Origin: JBKDZL01 sp047971145
Lineage (GTDB): Bacteria > Bacillota_I > Bacilli_A > Erysipelotrichales > Erysipelotrichaceae
DNA: 9,227 nucleotides
NCBI GenBank assembly: GCA_047971145.1
Contig: JBKDZL010000060.1
Span: 1 to 9,227 of the forward strand
Direction: 5' to 3'
Program-made: the position numbers and the translations under genes
In this document: piece after piece, positions 1 to 5,459 of the stretch
Layout of the letters: every line of letters begins with the position of its first letter
Position numbering within the stretch: the first letter of the stretch is position 1
Notes under the pieces: model-generated
The model's input: only the letters and a program-made list of their open reading frames with translations
Database searches by the model: none
What the model was told of the DNA's origin: nothing

Positions 1-515
1 TTACCACCCATTTTGTTAGTTTTTTCAATCACAACAACAGTTTTACCTTGCTGACTTGCAGTAACAGCAGCAGCCATTCCAGCACCACCTGCACCCACAA
101 CAACTACATCAGCCTCTAAAGTCAAATCATCTTCTTTTTCTACTGTTGGTTTGATAGCTTTTAAAGCCTCAACATCAGCACCAGCCTGCTCTGCACAATC
201 AGCTACACCATCAATAATAGCCTGACTAGTTAAAGTAGCTCCTGTAACTAAATCGATACCTAAACCTTGTAGTTCGATAATTTCATCAGGATATGCCTCA
301 ACTACAGGTACTCCAATACCAGGAGTTTCTTCGTGATCAATTTGAATCTCTTCAATTTTGCTCTCACTAAAGGTTACAGTAACAGTCATTTCTTTCTGAC
401 CTGTAACCGTTGCAGTATATGTACCAGGTGTATAACTAATAGTTGATTCTCCACAACCAACCATTGTTATTGCTAATAATAATGCAACAAAAATAATCTT
501 TAATTTTCTTAACAT
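1..515 (-). CDS. FMN-binding / FAD-dependent reductase lipoprotein (flavocytochrome c / fumarate reductase family), partial at 3' end
   Basis: 171 codons are visible before the window edge. The start is ATG at 513-515, preceded by a strong AGAAGGGGG ribosome binding site. Residues 1-21 form a lipoprotein signal: MLRKLK, then a hydrophobic stretch ending in a lipobox MVGC with Cys21 as the lipidated residue. Residues about 30-112 look like an FMN-binding domain (FMN_bind), with the flavinylation-type motif TGAT at 91-94, where Thr94 would carry FMN covalently attached by an ApbE-type transferase. Residues about 134-171 start an FAD-binding domain: a dinucleotide fold with GAGGAG at 141-146 and acidic EK at 164-165, then MGG before the cut. 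This order matches secreted fumarate/urocanate-type reductases that take electrons through flavins on the outer face of the membrane. The substrate cannot be told because the catalytic part lies outside the window. The family call is firm; the substrate is open. Confidence 0.9.
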   Translation of the reverse strand, partial: MLRKLKIIFVALLLAITMVGCGESTISYTPGTYTATVTGQKEMTVTVTFSESKIEEIQIDHEETPGIGVPVVEAYPDEIIELQGLGIDLVTGATLTSQAIIDGVADCAEQAGADVEALKAIKPTVEKEDDLTLEADVVVVGAGGAGMAAAVTASQQGKTVVVIEKTNKMGG

Positions 516-547
516 ACTTCCCCCTTCTAAACATAATAAAATGTATG

Positions 548-583
548 TATACCAATTATAACATTAATTGTTATTTTTGTAAC
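548..583 (-). promoter_or_regulatory. Promoter of the FMN/FAD lipoprotein gene, with candidate operator
   Basis: Read on the minus strand there is a perfect extended -10, TGTTATAAT, with its TATAAT at 555-560. A -35-like TTACAA lies at 577-582, 16 bases upstream (GTTACA at 578-583 would give 17). The expected start near 548 leaves a leader of about 33 bases containing the ribosome binding site. An inverted repeat ATAACA-N5-TGTTAT (558-574) fills the spacer and overlaps the -10, where a repressor could sit. That role is inferred. The -35 end coincides with the left edge of the IS remnant. Confidence 0.65.
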
Positions 584-585
584 AT

Positions 586-768
586 TTCTTTGAAACTATG
601 AAGAATGAGATGTTTTATGGAAGTGAGTATAGTTTTAATTCATTGGCTGAGTTAGAAATAGCAATGAGAAAATATATTGAGTATTACAACACTAAGAATA
701 TTAAGTTAAAATTAAAAGGACTAACACCACTACAATACCGACATCAGTCCTTACAAGCTAATTTATAG
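586..768 (+). pseudogene. IS3-family transposase OrfB, C-terminal fragment
   Basis: From 586 the frame reads FFETMKNEMFYG, then a stretch with YIEYYN and LKGLTPLQYR, ending at TAG 766-768. This is the usual end of the IS3/IS150 OrfB integrase (rve) domain: FF-LK-E-FY, then YI-YYN, then L-G-SP--YR. A TAA at 580-582 blocks the frame upstream. The first ATG (598) is the internal Met of TMKNE and not a true start. About 61 of roughly 280 residues typical for OrfB remain, and the catalytic DDE residues are lost except possibly the last Glu region. It is non-functional. Confidence 0.8.
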
Positions 769-793
769 TGTCCAACTTATTGGTTTCACTTCA
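769..793 (+). repeat. IS3-family right terminal inverted repeat
   Basis: The sequence begins TGTCCAACTTATTGG and ends TTCACTTCA just after the transposase stop. The terminal CA (TG on the other strand) and the GTCCAAC...CACTTCA pattern are typical of IS150-group ends. The left partner is missing. Confidence 0.7.
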
Positions 794-844
794 CCAGTAT
801 AGCTACCCCGTTTGTTGCATTTACCATAATAAGTTTTTCATCAC

Positions 845-1195
845 TTAAATATTTTCATTATTTAATATCTCCTCATTTATTGATTTTTTCTTAATATATA
901 ACCTCCACACTTGCTGGTTAATCATACTCAGTATTAATGTTATTAAACATCTGTATAACATAATTGGAATACCATAACTATTATTATAAACCCGATATTC
1001 AATATAAACTCTAGCTACTAACACGAACATTACACCATAACCCAAAATAATAACCAGTTTATTTTTAGCATCAGAAGCAAACCAAGCAGAATTTATTAAT
1101 GCTTTTTTTCTAATTAATACATAAATTAAAGAAATTGGATAAATTAAAATTGCCACTATCAAAATTAGCAAATTTTCTGATTTAGAAAAATCCAC
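845..1195 (-). CDS. Hypothetical membrane protein, probably decayed at both ends
   Basis: I do not recognise the family. The longest start-bounded reading uses GTG at 1193-1195 and gives 116 residues with three likely membrane helices: residues about 8-28 (LLILIVAILIYPISLIYVLI), 46-65 and 77-95. It ends in a Lys/Glu/Asn-rich tail. No Shine-Dalgarno precedes that GTG. The same frame stays open to 1261 and encodes another hydrophobic segment (PVLFVLLTLIFGV), so the GTG is probably not the real start. An AAGGA lies at about 1268-1272 but no usable start follows it in frame. Downstream, a different frame (840-794) reads on as KYLSDEKLIMVN... into the IS end. The locus is therefore plausibly a pseudogene with single-base frameshifts, truncated by the IS. 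It has no clear promoter, and a terminator lies directly upstream. Confidence 0.45.
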   Translation of the reverse strand: MDFSKSENLLILIVAILIYPISLIYVLIRKKALINSAWFASDAKNKLVIILGYGVMFVLVARVYIEYRVYNNSYGIPIMLYRCLITLILSMINQQVWRLYIKKKSINEEILNNENI

Positions 1196-1294
1196 ACCAA
1201 AGATTAGTGTTAATAATACAAATAAAACTGGCTTATCTCTAATACTAATATCAGTTTTAAATTAATTTTCCTTAAGAAAAAACTAACTAACATT

Positions 1295-1324
1295 AAAAAA
1301 GCGACTAAATATTAGTAGCTTTTT
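1295..1324 (-). terminator. Intrinsic terminator of the NimA-like gene (possibly bidirectional)
   Basis: A hairpin with arms 1296-1308 and 1312-1324 (AAAAAGC.ACTAA with TTAGT.GCTTTTT, one mismatch, ATA loop) starts two bases after the stop codon at 1326-1328. On the minus strand it runs into a GCTTTTTT tract. The symmetric A and T tracts mean it could also stop plus-strand transcripts. Confidence 0.8.
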
Positions 1325-1325
1325 A

Positions 1326-1835
1326 CTATTCCAACGAAATGTGAATTTTTGTCTTTTCTTCTGGATGAATGTTATTTCTTCTTTTACCAACTATATCAAA
1401 AACTTTTAGTTTTAAAACAGTGGTTGCTTTCATCATACTAGTATTAAATTTAAAATCTTCTGAATGATATTGTTTCATTAAGATCTTTAGTGCATCAAAT
1501 TTATCGTCATTACAAACAAATTCAAACTCTCCATGACCAATAACACTTGCATAGCCCATTGTACATGACATTCTTTCTTCATAGAGAATAATCTTATGTT
1601 CACAATCCATTTCAAATGTAACACGTGGATCTTTACGAATTATATCCAGTTTTTTCCCTTCATTTGCACAATGAAAATATAAATATAATTGATCATTTTC
1701 GAAAAACATTCCAAAACTCATTGGAACAACATATGGAAAACCTTCATCATTTAAGGCAATGATACAAGAATCGCATTTCTTTATAATTTTTATAATTTCA
1801 TTAATATCGGTTATTTCTCTATCTTTTCTTCTCAT
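1326..1835 (-). CDS. NimA-like / pyridoxamine 5'-phosphate oxidase family flavin protein
   Basis: The product has 169 residues, a normal length for the family. The ATG at 1833-1835 is preceded by GGAAG at 7 bases. The N-terminus MRRKDREITD, followed by a helix and the CIIALND-G-PYVVPMSFG strand pair (residues 24-42), is characteristic of NimA-like split-barrel flavin-binding proteins. YFHCANEGKKLDIIRKDPRV (53-72) and FEMDCEH (74-80) continue the pattern, and TTVLKLKV (138-145) is the usual last strand. Such proteins bind FMN. Some reduce 5-nitroimidazoles or other small substrates, but most members have no known substrate, so resistance should not be assumed. The gene has its own promoter and terminator and is monocistronic. 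A Cys-rich set (21, 24, 56, 78, 91, 108) is visible without a recognised metal motif. Confidence 0.88.
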   Translation of the reverse strand: MRRKDREITDINEIIKIIKKCDSCIIALNDEGFPYVVPMSFGMFFENDQLYLYFHCANEGKKLDIIRKDPRVTFEMDCEHKIILYEERMSCTMGYASVIGHGEFEFVCNDDKFDALKILMKQYHSEDFKFNTSMMKATTVLKLKVFDIVGKRRNNIHPEEKTKIHISLE

Positions 1836-1881
1836 TTTTTTTCTTCCGTAAAATCTATTTTATGAAACTCTTTCTGCTTTT

Positions 1882-1910
1882 ATTGTATCATATAAACTTT
1901 ATAGCAACAA
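1882..1910 (-). promoter_or_regulatory. Promoter of the NimA-like gene
   Basis: On the minus strand TTGTTG (1905-1910) is followed after 17 bases by TACAAT (1882-1887) preceded by TGA, an extended -10. It lies between the lysS terminator and the gene, leaving a leader of about 40 bases. Confidence 0.6.
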
Positions 1911-1925
1911 TTTAATCCATTATCC

Positions 1926-1961
1926 AAAATAAAAAGCAGATATCATCTAAGAAATCTGCTT
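1926..1961 (-). terminator. Intrinsic terminator overlapping the lysS stop codon
   Basis: Arms AAGCAGAT (1934-1941) and ATCTGCTT (1954-1961) form an 8-bp stem. On the minus strand it is followed by TTTTATTTT. The lysS stop TAG (1947-1949) lies in the 12-base loop and the upstream arm is lysS coding sequence. Confidence 0.8.
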
Positions 1962-3437
1962 ATTTTTCATATGTGGAAACAATATTACATCTCTGATAGT
2001 TTTAGTATTAGTTAATAACATTACTAGTCTATCAATACCAAGACCCAAACCACCAGTTGGAGGTAATCCATATTCTAGTGCCTCAACAAAATCTAAGTCC
2101 ATTTCGTTTGCTTCATCATTTCCTAAGTCTTTTTCTTTTAATTGATTTTCAAATCTTTCATACTGATCAATAGGATCATTTAATTCTGAGAATGCATTAC
2201 AATACTCAGAACCATCAATGAATAATTCAAATCTATCTGTAAAACGTTGATCTTCACTTTTTTTAGCTAAGGGTGAAATTTCTACTGGATGACCATAAAC
2301 AAAAGTAGGATTAACTATTTTATCTTCACAAAATTCTTCAAAAAATAAATTTATGATATGTCCAACACCATTATGATGTTTTTCAACATGTACTCCTTTA
2401 TCTTTAGCTATTTTAATAGCTTCTTCTAAAGACATTTCTTGCCAAAAATCTACACCTGTATGCTCCTTAACTAAATCAACCATATGAGCTCTTGCAAAAG
2501 GTGTTTTTAAACTAATAGTTTTATCTGCCCATTCAATTTCATCACTATTAGTAACTACATTTTTAGCTGCCGTAATAATTCCCTCAGTTAGAGCCATCAT
2601 TCCTTGCATATCACTATAGGCAACATATGCTTCAACTGTAGTAAATTCAGGATTATGTTTATATGACATTCCTTCATTTCTAAAAAGTCTACCAATTTCA
2701 TAAACTCCCTCTAAGCCACCTACTATTAATCTTTTTAAGGGTAACTCTTGGGCTATTCTTAAGTAAAAATCCATATCCAAAGTATTATGATGAGTAATAA
2801 AAGGTCTGGCAGCTGCCCCACCTAAGACTGCTTGTAATATTGGAGTTTCTACCTCTAATAATCCTTGATTATCTAAGTAATTTTGAATTGCTCTAATAAT
2901 TTTACTTCTAGTAATTGCTTTATATTTACTGTCTTCATTCATAATTAAATCAACATAACGTCTACGATAGCGCTCCTCAACATCAGTTAAGCCATGAAAT
3001 TTTTCTGGAAGTGGTCTTAATGACTTAGTTAAATGAGTATATTTATTACACTTAATTGATAGCTCTCCATGATTAGTTCTAAAAACCACACCACTAATAC
3101 CAATAATATCTCCTAAATCAGCATCATTAAATAATTCCCATTCTAATTCACTAACACTATCTTTGCGCACATAAATTTGAATTTTGCCATCACGATCTTG
3201 CAAATGCATAAAGCCAGCTTTTCCCATTAAACGCTTAGTCATAATTCTACCAGCAACAATAACATAATCATTTAGATCAGCTAATTCTTCTTTGCTTTTA
3301 TCAGTATATTTATTAAAAATTTCTAAAGATGTATGATCTCTTTTAAAACTTTTACCGAAAGGATCCACCCCTTTTTCTTTTAAAGTATTTAATTTTTCTC
3401 TACGTACTAATTCTTGTTCACTAAAAATTCTCTTCAT
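1947..3437 (-). CDS. lysS: Lysyl-tRNA synthetase, class II
   Basis: This cytoplasmic enzyme charges tRNA-Lys with lysine using ATP. The 496 residues are full length. ATG 3435-3437 has AGAGG at 7 bases. The N-terminal OB-fold anticodon-binding domain covers about residues 55-140 (VAGRIMTKRLMGKAGFMHLQ region). The class II catalytic core follows: the ERYRRRYVDLI linker (155-165), motif 1 region around 180-210 with LGGAAARPF, motif 2 FRNEGMSYKHNPEFT (252-266), and motif 3 GLGLGIDRLVMLLT (463-476). These identify bacterial LysRS rather than AspRS or AsnRS. The protein ends LFPHMKNKQIS, slightly different from the common LFPxMRP ending. It is the last gene of the hpt-ftsH-hslO-dusB-lysS order, 53 bases after dusB, with its own candidate promoter and a terminator. 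No T-box leader fits in the gap. Confidence 0.97.
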   Translation of the reverse strand: MKRIFSEQELVRREKLNTLKEKGVDPFGKSFKRDHTSLEIFNKYTDKSKEELADLNDYVIVAGRIMTKRLMGKAGFMHLQDRDGKIQIYVRKDSVSELEWELFNDADLGDIIGISGVVFRTNHGELSIKCNKYTHLTKSLRPLPEKFHGLTDVEERYRRRYVDLIMNEDSKYKAITRSKIIRAIQNYLDNQGLLEVETPILQAVLGGAAARPFITHHNTLDMDFYLRIAQELPLKRLIVGGLEGVYEIGRLFRNEGMSYKHNPEFTTVEAYVAYSDMQGMMALTEGIITAAKNVVTNSDEIEWADKTISLKTPFARAHMVDLVKEHTGVDFWQEMSLEEAIKIAKDKGVHVEKHHNGVGHIINLFFEEFCEDKIVNPTFVYGHPVEISPLAKKSEDQRFTDRFELFIDGSEYCNAFSELNDPIDQYERFENQLKEKDLGNDEANEMDLDFVEALEYGLPPTGGLGLGIDRLVMLLTNTKTIRDVILFPHMKNKQIS

Positions 3438-3459
3438 TTTCTTACCTCTTAACTATCTA

Positions 3460-3488
3460 ATATTAACATAAAGCTGCTTTATTGACTA
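3460..3488 (-). promoter_or_regulatory. Candidate lysS promoter with internal palindrome
   Basis: In the dusB-lysS gap the minus strand has TAGTCA (3483-3488), 17 bases, then TAATAT (3460-3465) preceded by TGT, an extended -10. A 15-base palindrome ATAAAGC-T-GCTTTAT (3468-3482) lies exactly in the spacer. It lacks a usable RNA loop and U-tract, so it is more operator-like than terminator-like. Both hexamers match the consensus at only four of six positions. Confidence 0.45.
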
Positions 3489-3490
3489 TC

Positions 3491-4477
3491 TTAATCAGCT
3501 AGTTTTTCTAACCACTCTTGATACTCACTTAAGATTTCATTTAACTCGCTATAACTTTCTGTTTTATTAACCATTTCTTTAACTTTATTATTGCCAGCCA
3601 AGCCATGCAAATACCAAGCCACTTGGGAGCGCATTTCTTTGATGGCAATTTTTTCACCTTTAATGCTAATTAATCTTTTAGTGTGTCGATCAATTATTTC
3701 AAACTTATCCTTCAGAGTTATTTCTTTTTGATAACTAGGATCATCAATCACACTAAGACACTCACTAATCAACCAAGGCTTGCCTAATACACCTCTTGCA
3801 ATCATAACAGCATCACAGCCAGTTTCTTCTAATAATTGTTGGGCTTTTTCTACACTTACAACATCACCATTACCAATAACTGGTATTTTCACTATCTCTT
3901 TTACTGTTTTAATTAAACTCCAATCAGCCACACCACTATACATTTTAGCTCTAGTGCGAGCATGAATTGTTAGTGCACTAGCGCCAGCCTTTTCCATTAG
4001 TTGAGCAAATTCTACTACATTGATACTATTATTATCCCAACCCAAGCGCATTTTAACACTAACAGGTTTACTTACAGCACTGACAACTGCACTGACAATA
4101 TCATAAGCTAACTCAGGATTTTTCATTAAGGCAGAACCAGATCCACTATTAACTACTTTAGCAACAGGACAGCCCATATTAATATCGATAATGTTGCAAG
4201 TAGTTTCTTGATCTAAATATTGGGCAATATTAACCATACTATCAACATCATGACCAAAAATTTGCATACTTATCAATCCTTCATTATTACTAATTTTAGT
4301 CATTTCTTTAGTTTTCTGATTATGATATTGAATACCCTTATCAGAAATCATTTCTGTACATATTAGACCTGCACCAAATTCATGAGCAATTTCTCTAAAT
4401 GCAATATTCGACACTCCTGCCATTGGACCAACAATTATCCTATTAGGTATTTCTACCTCACCAATTTTAAATTTCAT
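3491..4477 (-). CDS. dusB: tRNA-dihydrouridine synthase (DusB family)
   Basis: This flavoenzyme reduces specific uridines in tRNA to dihydrouridine. I start it at ATG 4475-4477, giving 328 residues. A longer reading from TTG 4522 adds 15 residues that begin inside the hslO terminator, whereas DusB proteins normally open as here with MKFKIGEVEIPNRIIVGPMAG. It is an FMN-binding TIM barrel. The catalytic Cys103 is in DINMGCPVAKV (98-108), Lys142 is in VKMRLGWD (141-148), His172 is in IHARTR (171-176), and the phosphate-binding GNGDV (202-206) and ARGVLGKPWL (227-236) follow. The C-terminal helical tRNA-binding part (about 255-328) contains MRSQVAWYLHGL (282-293). There is no good Shine-Dalgarno. 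Instead a perfect extended -10 ends 6 bases before the ATG. The family assignment is firm; the modified tRNA positions cannot be read from sequence. Confidence 0.94.
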   Translation of the reverse strand: MKFKIGEVEIPNRIIVGPMAGVSNIAFREIAHEFGAGLICTEMISDKGIQYHNQKTKEMTKISNNEGLISMQIFGHDVDSMVNIAQYLDQETTCNIIDINMGCPVAKVVNSGSGSALMKNPELAYDIVSAVVSAVSKPVSVKMRLGWDNNSINVVEFAQLMEKAGASALTIHARTRAKMYSGVADWSLIKTVKEIVKIPVIGNGDVVSVEKAQQLLEETGCDAVMIARGVLGKPWLISECLSVIDDPSYQKEITLKDKFEIIDRHTKRLISIKGEKIAIKEMRSQVAWYLHGLAGNNKVKEMVNKTESYSELNEILSEYQEWLEKLAD

Positions 4478-4483
4478 CAACTT

Positions 4484-4492
4484 ATTATAACA
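4484..4492 (-). promoter_or_regulatory. Extended -10 promoter of dusB, candidate leaderless start
   Basis: The minus strand reads TGTTATAAT, with TATAAT at 4484-4489, just downstream of the hslO terminator and 6 bases before the dusB ATG. Usual -10 to start spacing would place +1 at or within a base or two of that ATG. No good -35 is visible, as is usual for extended -10 promoters. Confidence 0.5.
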
Positions 4493-4506
4493 TGAGTTAC
4501 CTTTAA

Positions 4507-4543
4507 GAAAATAAAAAGCCAATTATCTCTAAATAATCAGCTT
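4507..4543 (-). terminator. Intrinsic terminator of hslO
   Basis: Five bases after the hslO stop the transcript can form an 11-bp stem from AAGCUGAUUAU and AUAAUUGGCUU (arms 4533-4543 and 4516-4526, two G-U pairs, UUAGAG loop). It is followed by UUUAUUUUC. The G-U pairs form only in the minus-strand RNA, which supports that orientation. Confidence 0.8.
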
Positions 4544-4548
4544 CTTCA

Positions 4549-5421
4549 TTATTTTCTTTTATTTAAAATAGCTTGTAAATCTGTACCAGTAAATTTGTAT
4601 TTACTATTGCAAAATTCACAATGCATTTCACAACCATCATCTTCTTTAATCATCACTTCTAAATCTTCTTTATTTAAACTAGTTAAAGCTACAAACATCC
4701 GCTCCTTACTACAATCACAACCAAAATATGGTTTTCCTGTAGCAAGCAATTCAAAATCATCAAAGATCATCCCAGCAATCTGCTCTGGAGTTTTATTTTC
4801 AGCTATTAAAGTTGAAATTGGTTTTAAGTCTTTAGCAATATTTTCAATAAATAGAATATCTTTTTCATTTGCCTCAGGCATTAATTGAATAATAATTCCA
4901 CCTGAAGCTTTAATGGTTGAATCCTCATTAACTAATACTCCCACACTAACAAAAGATGGAGTTTGCTCACTAACATTAAAATAGTATGCAAAATCTTCAG
5001 CTAATTCCCCACTAATTAACTTTACTTGGCCTGTAAAATCATTTTTAAGATTTAAGTCCTTTGATACTTTTAAATAACCATCAATACCCACTGCTTTACC
5101 AACTGCTAATTTACCATTATTATTATTAATTAACATAACATCAGGATTGGCAACAAAACCTTTAACTCTACCATCATAATAACTTCTAACCAAGATAGTC
5201 CCAAGTGGTCCACCACCATTAATTTGAATAGTTATTTGCTCTTTTTCACCCTTTAGCATTGATCCCATCATAGTTGCAACATTTAAAACTCTACCTAAAG
5301 CTGCAGCTGAAGTTGGCCATAATAAATGTTTTGCTCTTGCTTTTTCTACTAATTCTGTAGTTCTAACAATAAAGACTCTAAGTCTTTTGTTATGTGCTAA
5401 ACCTCTAATTAATTTATCCAT
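4549..5421 (-). CDS. hslO: Hsp33 redox-regulated chaperone
   Basis: This cytoplasmic holdase is activated by oxidation when zinc is released from four cysteines. The 290 residues are full length, with ATG at 5419-5421. The N-terminal folding domain (about 1-180) shows ARAKHLLWPTSAAALGR (28-44) and INGGGPLGTILV (67-78). The C-terminal redox switch has CDC (Cys235, Cys237) and CEFC (Cys268, Cys271), the expected CxC and CxxC zinc ligands. An additional Cys264 lies four residues before the CxxC, at a place where family members I recall usually lack Cys. The gene follows ftsH by 27 bases that contain the tail of the ftsH terminator. No Shine-Dalgarno stands before the ATG, so expression probably depends on readthrough or on an unrecognised promoter inside ftsH. 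Confidence 0.96.
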   Translation of the reverse strand: MDKLIRGLAHNKRLRVFIVRTTELVEKARAKHLLWPTSAAALGRVLNVATMMGSMLKGEKEQITIQINGGGPLGTILVRSYYDGRVKGFVANPDVMLINNNNGKLAVGKAVGIDGYLKVSKDLNLKNDFTGQVKLISGELAEDFAYYFNVSEQTPSFVSVGVLVNEDSTIKASGGIIIQLMPEANEKDILFIENIAKDLKPISTLIAENKTPEQIAGMIFDDFELLATGKPYFGCDCSKERMFVALTSLNKEDLEVMIKEDDGCEMHCEFCNSKYKFTGTDLQAILNKRK

Positions 5422-5435
5422 TATTGTTTCTTACT

Positions 5436-5459
5436 AAGAAAAAGCATCTTACGATGCTT
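5436..5459 (-). terminator. Intrinsic terminator with the ftsH stop codon in its tetraloop
   Basis: A perfect 7-bp stem AAGCATC/GATGCTT (5453-5459 with 5442-5448) is closed by the RNA tetraloop GUAA (5449-5452), a GNRA type, and followed by UUUCUU. The UAA of the loop is the ftsH stop codon, and the upstream arm encodes the last residues. Confidence 0.8.

Larger units (their letters stand above)
583..793 (+). mobile_element. IS3-family (IS150-like) insertion sequence remnant, right end only
   Basis: This is the only plus-strand element with coding homology. It holds the last ~60 codons of an IS3-family OrfB transposase and, directly after its stop, a typical right terminal repeat ending in CA at 793. 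The left part (OrfA, most of OrfB, left inverted repeat) is absent: recognisable sequence stops near 583, next to the promoter of the leftward lipoprotein gene. No target duplication can be assessed because the left end is missing. The element cannot move by itself. Confidence 0.8.

Noticed and set aside
3438..3490. T-box or other riboswitch before lysS
   Set aside because: The gap is 53 bases, far too short for a T-box, and contains no specifier stem or antiterminator sequence.
3780..3965. Plus-strand open frame of 61 codons inside dusB
   Set aside because: It is fully inside a strongly conserved gene on the other strand, with no ribosome binding site or recognisable protein.
4478..4522. 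N-terminal extension of DusB from TTG 4522
   Set aside because: The TTG lies within the downstream arm of the hslO terminator, has no proper ribosome binding site, and the 15 added residues do not resemble the start of DusB proteins.
4595..4888. Plus-strand open frame of 97 codons inside hslO
   Set aside because: It is an antisense shadow of hslO, rich in Ser/Ile as expected from reverse reading of AT-rich coding sequence.
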